A DNA stretch of 64,000 nt from Hymenopus coronatus (GCA_030762935.1 CM060897.1:115602676-115666675), one strand, 5' to 3'; shown: positions 23,447 through 35,846, numbered from the stretch's first letter. The notes: generated by a model from the sequence alone, not told the origin. Numbers and translations are program-made.

Positions 23447-24151
23447 TCTGATGTGTACATTCACATGACTTTCTCTATATCCCTGCAACAAATAATTCTT
23501 AAAAAGCTTATACTTCTATTTAATTTATACTAATCAGAAAAAAAATAGCAGAAATAGTCTTATTACTCACTTCCTTGTAAGTAGAAGCGAAATAAAGGAC
23601 AACCGTAGGTTAAAGTGATAGTCAAAAGCTGGTTGCTATGTCAATGAAGTTCCTTTGTTTATATGGATAGGAGTTGACAAGTTCATGTATGAGAAAATTA
23701 TGTTTTTCATAGCAGAAACCAAAAATAAGGAATGTCTAAAAAACGACGAACTCCACGAAAAAATGTATATAAAATAAATTGTGTGTTTTAATGTGCTCTA
23801 CATTTTTTGTTGAGTAAGTTTTTGTCCATCTCTTACGGTTTAGCAGTTATTCAAAATTTAATAAAATTCATCCAGAATAAACTACTCTTCAGAGGCTATT
23901 TCCAGAAAATGCAAGATATACATTTTATTTTTCAGGTAAATATGTTTAATATACGAAATTTTAATCAAAATCGTTAGAGCCATTTTTGAGAAAATCAAAA
24001 TTTTCGAAAAAATTCCATGTAAAGGGTAGTTGGGGGTGGGGGATTTTTCTCAAAATCTTCGTGTCGCATCCCTGGAAGAAACTAAACTTAAGTACCAAGT
24101 TTGGTATTTTACCGACTTTTCGTTTTTGAGTTATCGTGTTCACAGACACAC

Positions 24152-24194
<43 letters not shown>

Positions 24195-24332
24195 CCTTTT
24201 TGTGAAAATGCTTTTTTTTGGATATTGGGGACCCTAAAACATATATTTCCGGTGAAATCTCGGTATCGAATTTTTGGGTGGAGTGCAATACTTTCTCTAT
24301 ACACTATGTACATTGTGCGTATGGAGAAAGTA
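23447..24332 (+). mobile_element. HIN repeat, full length, well preserved subfamily
   Basis: 5' end tctgatgtgtacattcacat; AGTACCAAG/TTTGGTATTTT inverted repeat at 24091-24110; CA array at 24155-24191; hairpin ending ggagaaagt at 24332. Shares diagnostic changes with 51044-51922 (ttatcgtgttcacagacaca, gatattggggaccctaaaac, gtgcgtatggagaaag). Confidence 0.92.
24155..24191. repeat. (CA)n microsatellite inside HIN
   Basis: About 18 uninterrupted CA units at the family's standard microsatellite position. Confidence 0.95.
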
Positions 24333-24987
24333 AAAAGATAAATAAAGCTTCTTGCATACAGGAAATTGTGTCATCTTTCAATAGCCAGGAAAAAAGTCAA
24401 TCTGTATAATGTGTCAGCGAGAATTTGAGAGAAAGGTTTCACTTACATTTAATTCTGTGTTTATGTTTGTGTATGTGTGTGTGTGTACGCGCGTGCGTGC
24501 TGAATGTGTTGCAAAAACTGTTGTTACTCTGTTTCTTGATTTTTCATAAAACCTGAGTCATAATCTAATCAAACAGGTTCCAAATTTACAAGAGGTGTTA
24601 ACATAGTGCAATTATTATTAGGTTTGGAGAGATTTGTTGATTCATACATTTATCACAGATCACTGGTGAAGGTAAACACACATGGTTTGAGTGCAAAGAC
24701 AACACAAATATTTACCTCGACGAAGGAAGGTAAACAGGCAGCCGAAGTTTGGAACCGTGCGTTGGGAACACTGGCATTTTTACTTTTCAGCTCGAAATCC
24801 ATTTGGTGGCAAAACGCTTTCGGTAATTTTTCCGCACAGCCACTATGGTGCAGGATATTTTAGTAATTTTTATGCACGCATATCTGTAAATTATGCTCTT
24901 TGTCTCAAATTATTGCACTAAATGCCTTAAATGTGTACATTTAAGTTGTTATGTTTCCTTTCATATTTTGTACATATCTGAAAAGAA
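24333..24987. other. Unassigned DNA
   Basis: Contains a short GT/GC tract at 24464-24502. Overlapping plus-strand frames at 24606-24921 have no recognisable motif. Confidence 0.4.
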
Positions 24988-25800
24988 TCTAATGTGTTCC
25001 ATTCACATGGCTTTATCTATACCTCTGCAGCAAATAATTATTAGAAAGCTTATGCTTCTATTTATGCTTACCGAGAAAAAATTATCAGAACTAGTTCTTA
25101 GTACTTACTTCCTTGTAAGTAGAATGGATGTAAGGGAGTAGCATAGGTTAAAGTGATAGTCAAAAGGTGGTTGCTATGTGACTGAAGTTCCTTTGTCTCT
25201 ATGGACAGGAGTTGACAAATTCCTGTACGAGAAAAGTAAGTTTCTTAAAACTGAAACCAATAATAAAGAATATCTGAAAAACGATCAAATCCACGAAAAA
25301 ATTGCATATAACATAAATTGTGTGTTTTAACGTGCTCTAAATTATTTGTGCGGTAAAGCATTTGTCCATTTCTTACGGTTTAGCAGTTATGCAAAATTCC
25401 GTAAAATTCATTCAGAATAAAGTAGTCTTCAAAGGCTATTCCCAAAAATACATAAAATATTTAGAGCCATTTTTGAGAAAAATAAAATGTTCGAAAAAAA
25501 GTTCCATGTAAAGGGTAGTTGAGGGTCGGGATTTTCTTGAAAATCTTCGTATAACATCCTTGGAAGAAACCAAACTTAAATACCAAGTTTGGTATTCAAC
25601 GGTCTTTTCGTTTTTGAGCTATGCTGTCCACAGGCACACACACACAGAGACACACACACGGACATTTTCTAAAAATGCTTTTTTGGGGATTCAGGAATTC
25701 CCAAAACATGTATTTCCGGTGAAATCTCGGTATCGAAATTTAGGGGTGCAATACAATACCTTCTCTATACACTATGTACATAGTACATATAGTGAAAGTA
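24988..25800 (+). mobile_element. HIN repeat, full length
   Basis: 5' end tctaatgtgttccattcaca; aaataccaagtttggtatt at 25578-25596; CA tract at 25634-25660; hairpin (ctatacactatgtacatagt..agtgaaagta) at the right. Confidence 0.92.
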
Positions 25801-26022
25801 AATTATGTTCGTTTTCTGATACTAAACAATAGTTAAAGATATCTATTAAAATTAAGTAGAATAATAGAGTACAAGGATCTAGGAAAAACAAGCATTAGAT
25901 ATATTCTAGGAAGTACGATTGCATTCAGAAGTTATTCTAAAGCAGAAGTATAGGTATTCTTAGCAGTATGTTTAGTATGAACTTGAAATACTTTATAATT
26001 GCAGCTAAAGCGGATTTCGTCA

Positions 26023-26073
<51 letters not shown>

Positions 26074-26151
26074 CTGTATTTTCATGAATGGAGCTTTTAT
26101 TTTTATAACACTCCTTTACTCTTATAGTGCATCGTAATTAAAATGTCCATT
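25801..26151. other. Unassigned spacer with (ATT)n array
   Basis: Contains a (ATT)n array at 26026-26073 (about 16 units). Otherwise AT-rich and featureless. Confidence 0.6.
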
Positions 26152-26650
26152 ACTACTCTCTCTAGGTTGTGTGTAATGTGCACATAAGGAAGGGTACACC
26201 ATTTAAAAATTCACTAACGACATTTTACTGGAAATACATGTTTTGTGGACCCCTGTATACAAAAGAGCACTCTTAGAAAAAGATGTGTATTTGTGTGTGT
26301 GAGCAGTGTATTCCAAAAAAGAAAATGAGATCTCCCAGGGCTGCAGCACGAAGATTGCCAACAAAAAGTCCCCACCCCAAATTACCCCCAAATGGAAGCT
26401 TTTTGGAAATTTTAGCTTTCCTCAAAAATGCCCCTTAAGATTTTGATTAAATTACTAATATATTGAAGATATCTAGTCACAAATATAATAAATATCTTAA
26501 ATTCCTGGGACCAACCTCTGAAAACCTCTTAACTGGTAAACTCTTAAGTGTTGGGCAAAGAGTTACCACAACAAAAATTTAATTCTCGTCAAAACACACA
26601 ATTTGTGTAAAAGACATGATTGTTGTAGAGCTAATTCAATATTTTATTGT
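26152..26650 (-). mobile_element. HIN repeat, 3' half
   Basis: Worn hairpin (actctctctaggttgtgtgt), ttttgtggacccctgtatac, tgattaaattactaatatat-type body and an aaaacacacaatttgtg segment, then loss of similarity. Confidence 0.78.
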
Positions 26651-27819
26651 TTTTCTAGAAAGAAAATTTTACAAAATAATGTAGGTACCAAAACTTATAT
26701 ATGGGAGCTAGACTTGGATTATAACAGAGAAAAATAAAAGTAAACTTGAATCAGAATGAAATTTTTGGGAGCAGCTACTGGTTATAGGAAAATAGATCAC
26801 AAAAAGTGAAGCAAAAGAAGAGATTTTATGTATAAATTCTCTCCTTAAATATTCACTATATATTTTTATTTATAAGACTAAAAAGTATAACACCAAGTGG
26901 ATAAGTCATGTACAAAGAATGGACATAGGGGCACTACTACATTTTAAAAACTATAAACCGTTAGGGAAAATAAATATTGGAACACTCAAAAAACGATGAC
27001 CTGAACAAGATATGTAGATTACTACAGACAATAACATTTAATGGATGAAGGAAGCTGATTTTCCATGACTTATATTTTTTTAAAATTAAAAGTCGTTATT
27101 CCGTTTTTTTCACTCCAGTCAAGCAAAGAGAACGAAAATTCATTACCATTATATAGCGACCGGCTGGTAAACGTTTGACTGTCGTATTTTCCCTGCACAA
27201 GTAAATATGTAATGATTAATATGTTTGATTTACCTATCTTAATTACCATGGAATACATAAAAGAAAGGTGAGAGGAGCCGCTCACATAAGCCATCTGCGC
27301 CATCTAAAAATTATTCAGAACCGCTTTTTAAGCATCAATGCCAACGCTCCTTTGTTTAGTTACGTTCACAGTGAGATGCAGACATAGCACACCTCAAGCG
27401 CAAGCGCGAGGGAAGACCATTCACAATACAGTCGTAAGCGTAACGCAAGAAATTGGCATGGGTTTCCAGATCTGTATACTGCATGCGGATACCTTCCAAG
27501 CGTTCCGAAAGTTTCAAATTAAATAACATAAGCAACAATAGCTTATAAGAAAATTCACTCGTATTTTACAAATAAAGAGGTTATAAAAACTACATACTAA
27601 CAACTGACGTTCCCTGTAGTGATTTCACTATAGTTATCTATCCGAAAATATTGAAGATAGCATAGAGACCGCAGAAAGTGACAAATCTGCACATTTAATG
27701 AACTCACAATTCTCTCTTTGCGCCGTACATTTTATGAGAGCCAAGAAGCCTGGTCACTGATGGTGGGTACATCTGTTAATGACAACAGGAATTACAAGAG
27801 AAATGCCAAAACCAATTGA
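26651..27819. other. Mostly unassigned DNA, one small HIN fragment
   Basis: 27108-27190 matches the HIN 5' half (gcaaagagaacgaaaattca, gcgaccggctg). 27300-27540 is GC-richer with short frames on both strands that I cannot identify. Nothing else seen. Confidence 0.4.
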
Positions 27820-28140
27820 GAGGAATAAGAGATCGTTACAACCATTTTTGAGAAAAAAAAATAAAATGTTCCATGTAAAGGGTAATTTGTGGTGGGGATA
27901 TTTGCTTGAAAATCTTCTTGTCGCATCGTTGGAGCACACTACAAATAAACACCAAGTTTGGTATTTAGCGGTATTTTCATTTTTGAGCTATGCTTTCCAA
28001 AAAAAACACTCACACACTGATCTTTTTCTAAAAATACTTTTATTGGACTCGGGTGACCTCAAAAATGTATGTTCGGTGAAATATCTACGTTGAATTTTGG
28101 GTGTAATATAATACCTTCTCTATCCATTAGTGAGAAAGTA
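27820..28140 (+). mobile_element. HIN repeat, 3' third
   Basis: From gatcgttacaaccatttttg through caccaagtttggtatttagc and a short CA tract to the hairpin end gtgagaaagta at 28140. Immediately followed by minus-strand HIN sequence at the same internal point seen after 40503 and 42987. Confidence 0.82.
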
Positions 28141-28535
28141 AAAATATACATCTCGAAAAACCTGTACCTAATTTATATCATATACATTTTTCTCTGAAGT
28201 TGACCCTTTCCGAGACATTCCTTTTTATTGGTTTAAGTTTTAAACTACGTAGCTTTCCTCAAACAGGAAGTCACATTTCGTTTCATCTCTCTTTTGTTTT
28301 ACTATTGGACATGTAATCGAACTTCAATTGTTCACATAGCGACCATATTTTAAAAGACTGTCGCTTTAGACTAGGTACACCCTTATTTCCCTTATACGTA
28401 ACAAGGAGGCAAATAAATAGAAAATTCTGCTAATCTATCTTGATTAGTATGATGTATATAAAAGAATATACTTTTACAAGAAAAGTTTGTGGGCCAGCTA
28501 AAGAAAGTAATTCAAATGGAACACACCATCACGTT
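28141..28535 (-). mobile_element. HIN repeat, 5' half (probable host of the preceding copy)
   Basis: Starts at the tgtagatctcg-equivalent point (tatacatctcgaaaaacc) and runs to the family 5' end (gaaagtaattcaaatggaac). Confidence 0.78.
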
Positions 28536-28549
28536 TTTTGTACTTAAAG

Positions 28550-28756
28550 TCCTCTAGTCTGGTTGGCCTTATTGGACGATGAATGAAATCGGTGAAATGA
28601 TGCTCAAACTATCTCGGTGTCCATGGAGTTTTAATTACTCGATATTCGTCCTCTCAGGGTAAACTTTATACGGGTAACTTACCATAAGCGAAATTCGAGC
28701 TCGCGACTACTTGAGTATGAGACAGTCACACTACCCCTATACCACCGAGGCAAGGC
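28550..28756 (-). mobile_element. tRNA-derived SINE, family D
   Basis: Shares ggacgatgaatgaaatcggt and ggtgtccatggagtt with 19430-19660. B box gcgagctcgaatttcgc (minus) is degraded. A tRNA-like head lies at the right end. Confidence 0.75.
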
Positions 28757-28921
28757 ATTGTTAGATAATGAACCATACACCCCCCAACCCCAAATACACA
28801 TGCATACAGAAATTCACACACTTCATTCTGTACTGCTTCTCTTCTACAGTGGAAGATTTGTTGTCAGTGATAAAGCTAAAAGCACATGCGTTAAATTACG
28901 GTTACAAAGTGTTCATATTAT

Positions 28922-29690
28922 ACTTTCTAGTCCACACGTACAAAGTAAATAGTGGATAGACAAGATACAGTATTCCATCCAAAAATTCAATACCAAGATT
29001 GCACCGGACATATATCTTTTGAGGTCCCCTGAGTCCGAAAAAAGCATTTTTAGAAAAAAAAAAGGTCCGTGTGTGTGTGTTTATGCGCGCGTGCCTGTGG
29101 ACAGCATAGCTCAAAAAAGAAAAGTACCTTTGGTATTTAAGTTCAAAGACTTCCGGAAGCGACACGAGGATTTTCAAGAAAATCCTCAACTCCGCAAACT
29201 ACCCTTTACACGGAACATTTTAAAAAACGTGATTTTATTAAAATGGCTCTTAACTGTTTTTATTAAAATACCCTGTATTACAGATATTGACATCAAAAAT
29301 AAAATGCATATTTTGCCATTTCTGGCAATGACTTTGAACAGCTCTTTACTCTGGATAAAGTTTGCTAAATTTACATAACGGTTAAACCGTAAGAGATAGA
29401 TAAAAAGTTACTACACAGAAAATGTAGATCATGTTATTGGTTTCAGTTTTAAAGTACTTTTCTCATTCGGGAACTTGTGGACTCCTGGTCATACAAACAC
29501 ATAGTAACCAGCTTTTAAATGATTTGATTATTGCGTTATCCTAATGCATTCACTTATTTTCCTTCCAAGTAAAAGGAGTACTTCTGTTAATTTCATCTCG
29601 ATTAGCATGACGTAGATAAAATAAAAAAATTTAATAAGAACAGTTTGTGTATGGAACAACTAGAGAAAGCTATGTGAATGTAGCCCATCT
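28922..29690 (-). mobile_element. HIN repeat, full length
   Basis: Hairpin-derived start actttctagtccacacgtac, catccaaaaattcaatacc block, GT tract at 29070-29083, body, 5' end at 29655-29690 (gagaaagctatgtgaatgta). Confidence 0.88.
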
Positions 29691-30126
29691 GAGTTTTTTC
29701 ACAGTAAACCATATTTATATCGTAAGTATAGAATTACATTTGTAGCTGAGCAATTTGTAAGAGCAGTTTTAATCCCTATGTCGGATCTTGGCAATATACA
29801 ATTGGCAACATTAAGAGAGTCTTTGATCTGAGATGTGCGGCGGATACAGTAGACAATGATATATCACTTCTAATCCATAGGTTCCTCTTCTTCGTTTTTC
29901 CTTCTCTTCTCTCATGCATGTGCGACTATAAGACGCTTGTCTAAAGGTCCTGCCAGCTGCTGACAACCCAGACAAAACTAAACATAATCTCTAAATCTTT
30001 CAGGTCTGTATAACACTACGTATATAAAATTAACTGCAATTTTCGTTACATTATCTTCCGTTGTGTTTATTTTTGTTCCATCATTAGAAAATAAAATGTT
30101 TGCCAACACTTTCTAGGTTACAAATA
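29691..30126. other. Unassigned DNA
   Basis: AT-rich, no repeat match within the window and no convincing frame. Confidence 0.4.
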
Positions 30127-30900
30127 TATCTTCCATTCACATAACTTTCCCTACATCTCTGTAACAAATTGTTAGTAAACTTATTCTCCTATGTGCTAAA
30201 ACATTAGCAGTAACGATCTTATTACTTAGTTCCTTTATAACCATAAGGGAAATAAGAGAATACACTATGCTAATCGATAGTCAATTGTTTTAAAATGTGG
30301 TTGCTATGGAATTGTAATCCGTATCTTGGCGTGGACGAGCGTTGACAAGTTCCCGAATGAGAAAATCAAGTATTTTAAAACTGATATCATTAACAAGGAA
30401 TATCTCGAAAACGGCTAACTCTACATAAACATTACATACTACATAAACTGTGTGTTTTATCGTGATCTACATTTTTTAGTAGTAACTTTTTTTGTCGATC
30501 TCTTATGGTTTGCCAGCTATGCAAAATTCAATAAAAATCATCCAGAATAAAAGGTCTTTAGAGGCTATTCCCAGAAAGTTCAAGATAATGCATTTTATTT
30601 GGCATGTGAATGTCTTAAATATAAGACATTTTAATCAAATTTGCTAGAGATATTTTTTGAGAAAATCAACATTTTCGATCTTTTTCCTAGTAAAGGGTAG
30701 TTTGGGTGGGAGGATTTTCTTGAAAATCTTCGTGTCGCCTCCTTGGAAGATAGCAAACTTGAATAAAAAGTTTTGTATTTAACAGTCTTTTCGTTTCTGA
30801 GCTATGCTGTCCACACACTCACACACACACACACACTCAAATACCCCCACACACAGATAAACACACACGCGCGCGCAAACACAACCCGCATAATTTTTTT
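30127..30900 (+). mobile_element. HIN repeat truncated at its microsatellite
   Basis: 5' end (cttccattcacataactttc), complete body, then a CA-rich tract (30806-30885) with imperfect units. The terminal 120-150 bp with the hairpin are missing, so the break lies in the microsatellite. Confidence 0.85.
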
Positions 30901-31439
30901 CAATTTTTTTTTTTAAATTGATCTATGTACAATATCGGCACTTCAACCATATTTTAATACATATTTTGGCAGTGCTTTGAGAACAAATTCAAACTTCTAG
31001 CTGTATTTATGTGGTAGAAGATATAATTTTGAATATGGGAAAAAGACAGAAAATATGAAACTGTGGAAAATGGCTCTAAATTTTATATAGAGAGTCATTT
31101 AAGCAGCACAAAGTTTTAAAACGGCGTTAAAAACATTTGCTTTAGCTGCACTAGGAGAATGAAACAAATGTATAATCGTGCTTTAAACTAGTTGCAGTTT
31201 TGCAAAAGCGACATTTTTTACCAAAATTGCTAAAAAAGAACTTTATGTCCCATTAAATTCCATTTAAGGGAGGACATACACAAAAAATATGTTCTATTCA
31301 CATGAGTTTCTATACAGTTCATACAAAATCTTATAACTTTTTCGAGAATTTAAAGTCAAAACGTTTTAAGTATGCGTTGCATTTCTACAATCTTTAAAGG
31401 GAATTTCAGCTTCACTTAAGCGGAAACATTTAAACTTGA
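30901..31439. other. Unassigned DNA
   Basis: Contains a small HIN 5'-end scrap near 31288-31320 (atgttctattcacatgagtt). Otherwise featureless. Confidence 0.4.
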
Positions 31440-31990
31440 CACGAGTTCCTTTTTGTCTCCTCTAGTACATACGTAAAAGGCACATGTCATATAGAGAAGG
31501 TATTGTATTGCACGCAAAACTTCGATACCGAGATTTCACCGGAAATACTGTTTTAAGGAATTCTAAATCCCAAAGTACAGTTTTAGAAAAATGTTCGTAT
31601 ATTGTGTCCGTCTGTAGGCAGTATAACTGAACAACAAAAATTTGTTAAGTTCAAAATCTTTCAAGGATAAGACACGAAGGTGTTTATCGAAATCTCCAAA
31701 ACCCCAATACAGCTTTTGCATAAAGCTTTTCTAGACATTTTTTATTTTTTAAAAAAGGTATATAACGAATTTTATTCAAATCCGTATATTAAAGATATAC
31801 ACATGGCAAATAAAATGTATAACCTGAATTTCTTGAGAACAACTATTGAAGTCCTTTTCATTTTGAATTTTTGCATAACTGATAAACTGTAAGATGCAGG
31901 CAAAAACCTATTACATAAAAATGTGGACATCTTTAACACAAACAATTTCTTGGTATTTACAGTGCTATGTAAAGATAACCATAATTTGCT
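31440..31990 (-). mobile_element. HIN repeat, 3' part
   Basis: Worn hairpin (ctcctctagtacatacgtaa), ttcgataccgagatttcacc at 31519-31542, body to about 31960, then a second same-strand copy that starts inside the element. Confidence 0.8.
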
Positions 31991-32510
31991 ACCAAGATTT
32001 CACGCATGTTTTGGATCTCCCTGAATTCAAAAAAAAAATTTTAGAAAAAGGTCCATGTGTGCGTATGTGTCCGTGGTCAGCATAGCTCAAAAACGAAAAG
32101 ACCGATGAATATCAAACTTGGAATTTAAGTTTGGTATCTTCCAAGAATGCGACACGAAGATTTTCAAGAAAATTCCCCTACCCCTAACTACCCTTTACAT
32201 GGAACTTTTTTCGAAAATTGTTTTTTTTTTTTTTTTTGATAGTGTTTAACGCCCGCTTTAACTACTTATGGCACCGCAGGCGGTTTCGAAAATTGTGATT
32301 TTCTCAAAAGTGGCTCTAACGATTTTGATTAAATATCATATATTAAAGATATTTACCTGACAAACAAAATGTTTATCCTGAATTAGCTTCTGAAGACTCT
32401 TTATTCTGGACGAATTTTACGGAATTTTGCATAACTGGAAAACCCTATAAGAGAGAGACAAAAACTAACTTAGCATAAAATGTAGCTCGTTAAAACACAC
32501 ACGCTTCACT
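31991..32510 (-). mobile_element. HIN repeat, internal, with SINE tail inserted
   Basis: Starts at gatttcacgcatgttttgga, includes gtccatgtgtgcgtatgtgt and atcaaacttggaatttaagt, and runs to ctcgttaaaacacaca. It is interrupted at 32221-32283 by a SINE tail with a target duplication. Confidence 0.82.
32221..32283 (-). mobile_element. SINE family C tail, 5'-truncated, with 12-bp target duplication
   Basis: A T17 run plus 46 bp of family C 3' end (gatagtgtttaacgcccgct) is flanked on both sides by tttcgaaaattg (32209-32220 and 32284-32295). The A tail plus flanking duplication is the signature of target-primed reverse transcription. Confidence 0.9.
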
Positions 32511-32515
32511 GCAAT

Positions 32516-33190
32516 TAGAAGGGAAATAAGGGAGTAACATAGACTAAAGTATTAGTGAAAAGATGATTGCTATGTGACTAAAGTTCCTTTGTTTGTGTGC
32601 ACAGGAGTTGGCCAATTCCCATATGCGAAAAGTATTTTTTTAAAGCTGAAAACAATAACAAGGAATATCTCAAAAACGATCCACTCCACGAAAAAAATTC
32701 ATATAACATTTGTGTGTTTTAACGTGCTCTACATTAGCTTTGTGTTAAGCTTTTGTCCATCTCTTACGGTTTAGCAGTTATGCCAAATTCCGTAAAATTC
32801 ATCCAAAATAAAGTAGTGTTAAAGGCTATTCCCAGAAAGTTCAAGATAATGTATTTTATTTGGCATGTAAATATCTTAAATATAAGAGATTTTAATCAAA
32901 ATCGTTACAGTCATGTTTGAGAAAATCAAAAATGTTGAAAAAAGTTCCATGTAGGGTAGTTGGGATTGGGAGAATTTTTTTGAGTTTGGTATTGAACATT
33001 CTTTTCATTTTTGAGCTATGCTGTCCACAGACACACACACGCACACACACGTATATTTTTGTAAAACTGCTTTTTTGGATTCAAGGGGACCCAAAACATG
33101 TATTTCCGGTGAAATCTCGGTATCTAATTTTTGGGTGCAATGCAATACTTTCTCTATACACTATGTACATAATACGTGTAGAGAAAGTAA
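32516..33190 (+). mobile_element. HIN repeat, 5' end missing
   Basis: From aattagaagggaaataaggg through gatcaaatcc-type body to CA tract (33031-33050), gtatttccggtgaaatctcg, and hairpin ctatacactatgtacataat..gtgtagagaaagta. Confidence 0.88.
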
Positions 33191-33832
33191 AAATACCAAA
33201 CATATTTTGTTTTTCTATCTTTTTCTAACGACTCATTGAACGCCACCGGTACATGTTCCTAGAATGGTCTTAGAATATCAATGGGTGTCCTTAAAGCATT
33301 TTGTAGAACCTGTACAAATGCACCCCTTATTTAAAACGTTTTGAGAGGAGTAGCGTTTAAGTTGCACATCTCGGAAGTATATTTAGGAAGCTTGCGCCAG
33401 CTGCGAGCAACGTCAATGTTATATATGAAGCTGGGCTCCTCCCCGTAGATCCAGCCTGCGAGCTAGCGAGCGACTGCAATTTTACGGGCGATGTTTTCTC
33501 GCTACTCAACCGTAACTAAAGCTCGATTCCTCTTCGGGACCAGCTGTCTGGGTTCTGTCACAGTCTCCCTCGTGCTGCAATAACATTGCGACTTGTCACA
33601 TATTTCTGCCAGACGTACAACCTTTGGCTCCTGAAAACTGTCTGGCCTAATTCCGATCCACGGCGCGACTGTCACGGTGAGATTTAAAACGCATAAAGCT
33701 ACGTAATTAAGAATCCAGGAGACGCGTTTACCGCACATACCCTACATTGTTCTTCGGTACAGTCGTGTAGTAAAGTACCGACGCCAAACAGAAAGCTGCC
33801 AGATTTAAGAACACCAATTTGAAATATATATT
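33191..33832. other. Unassigned GC-richer block, possibly promoter- or LTR-like
   Basis: 33370-33740 is GC-richer than its surroundings. On the minus strand an open frame (33738-33502, 78 codons) precedes ggggaggagcccagcttcat and a TATA-like catatataaca (33416-33426). No terminal repeats or known motif were found, so function is open. Confidence 0.35.
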
Positions 33833-34189
33833 TAGTGTTCCACTCACACGACTTGCTCTACATTTCTGTAACAAATTATTATTAAAAGCTTATTCTTCTA
33901 GCATCTTCATGCTAACCGTGATAAATATTACCAGAAACGTTCTTATGACTTAATTCCTTATAAGTAAATAGGTAAGAATTACACTAGGCTAAACCGATAG
34001 CCAAAGTTTTAAAATGTGGTTGCTATGGGATTGAAATCAATTTTTTGCGTGACTAGGAATTGACAACTTCCTGTATGAAGTGAACAGTTTTCAAACTGAA
34101 ACTATTAACAAGGAATATCTCGAAAACGGTCAACTCCAAGAAAAAATGTATATCACATAAAGTGTGTGTTTGTCTATCTCTTATAGTTT

Positions 34190-35417
34190 TGGGACGGATT
34201 TAGAGGGTTCTCGGTGTGGTGTAAGCTGTGGATTGGTGTTGTAAATTTTTTAACTCTTTTGAATTTGCCGCTGTATAAGGAGTTGGTAACTCTTGCTGTT
34301 GGCGAAACTGTAATTAGCTAGTTGCGCCAGACTTAATTGTTAGAACAGTTAAGGTTTTATCGGCAGCGAATTAGTGTACACAGCTTGGTCACGTTTCCAG
34401 TTTTTTAGCTAGCTTCAGTCGGTGAGTACGAAATTCTTAACCACCATGCTTGGATGGTAGGATATGATAATAAATAAATTGAATTTAAAAGATTTCTTGA
34501 TATATTTGAAATTTTATTTGTTAACTGTTCCAAACAATGTGATGAATTAAGGCACGCTATTAGAACAGAATCCTCCGTTCAGACAACTGTGTCATATACT
34601 TACAATCAATCTCTTCTTTTTAAATAACACAATGCTGTAATTTTTATTTAATCGTCACATAAGAGGTCTCGATTGGCGAGGTTAACTCTTTACTTCCTTA
34701 TCCCTGGCGTCTATCTCATTGACTGCGTCCCGGAAGCTTATTACAATTTTACACATATACACAATAGTTGAAGGTCAATATTTTATACATTGTGATCTCT
34801 CGTCTCCATGAGAACAACATATTTTCTTATTTACAATTCGTGAAATACTAATTTTTAATACATTTTTATACATCCAAAATTATTTAAAATTAATGCACTT
34901 ACATAATTTGCATGAAAATGTTCTTATGCATAGCTAATCTTTCAGAAACAAATATTTGTTCCGCTCTATTCTTATGCTTTGTTACCGGTATAAACAATTT
35001 ATAGCATTCGGTATCTGTTCACTTTTATTACTTTTTTTGGTAGTGTTTAACGCCCGCTTTAACCACTTATGGTACCGCAGGCGGTCTTTTATTATTCTTC
35101 TCCTTCTCCCATATTACTGCTTTTAATTATATTTTATTATACTTATGCTTTTTAAGCATCGTTTCATAGCTATATCTTATGAATTATAATATGCTGTATA
35201 TATTACATAACCTTGGCTATGTTAATTTTCTAAAAGCACTCCATTTCAGGCTAACTTCATGCGTATCCTGAGGCGATGACGCTGCCATTTTATACATACA
35301 ATTCTTTGTCTTACATTGGGAAACAATATATTACGTATATATTTTATAACTTTCTTTTAGGGCGCTATTGTTCCATTTCCTCTTGACTTGCTTTACCTAG
35401 CATTAAATCCTGCGCCA
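34190..35417. mobile_element. LTR-like insertion (possible solo LTR)
   Basis: 1228 bp that begins tgggacgg and ends gcgcca (TG...CA), flanked by gttt at 34186-34189 and 35418-35421. The flanks are the two halves of a continuous HIN sequence, so the 4-bp target duplication (5 bp, agttt, if the final a is shared) is well supported. It has no ORF, and size and ends fit a solo LTR. A family C SINE tail lies inside (35030-35088). Strand not determined. Confidence 0.6.
35030..35088 (-). mobile_element. SINE family C tail fragment
   Basis: A T-run then ggtagtgtttaacgcccgct..ggtaccgcaggcggtc, nearly identical to 32238-32283. Nested in the LTR-like insertion. Confidence 0.8.
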
Positions 35418-35846
35418 GTTTACTAGTTATATAAGATTCAAAAACTATCATCCAGAATAAAGAGGTGTTTATAGGTTAATCCCAGAAGATTTAAGATATA
35501 CATTTTATTTGTCATGCAAACATTTTAAACATAAGAGATTTTAGTGAAAATCGTTAGAGCTATTTTTGAGAAAATAAACATTTGCAAAATTATTTCTATA
35601 TAAAGGGTAGTTGGGGGTGGGGAGATTTTCTTGAAAATCTTTGGGAAATATCAAGTTTGATATTTAGCGGAATTTTGTTTTTGGGTTATGCTGCCCTCAA
35701 ACAAACACACAAATTTTTCTAATTGTTTTTTCGATTCAGGGGTTCCAAATCTGTATTTTCGGTGAAATCTTGGTATCGAATTTTTGGGTGCAATACAATA
35801 CCTTCTTTGTACACTGTATACATAGTAAATGAAGAGAAAGTAAAAA

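Larger units (their letters stand above)
33833..35842 (+). mobile_element. HIN repeat carrying a 1.2-kb insertion
   Basis: 5' end (gtgttccactcacacgactt), body to tatctcttatagttt at 34189. Body resumes at actagttatataagattcaa (35422) and ends with hairpin gaagagaaagtaaaaa at 35842. The next copy follows without spacer. Confidence 0.88.

Noticed and set aside
24030..24341. Recurrent frames through the HIN 3' end as a conserved protein family
   Set aside because: Similarity is nucleotide-level, runs through both strands and all frames, and the frame is interrupted at different points in each copy.
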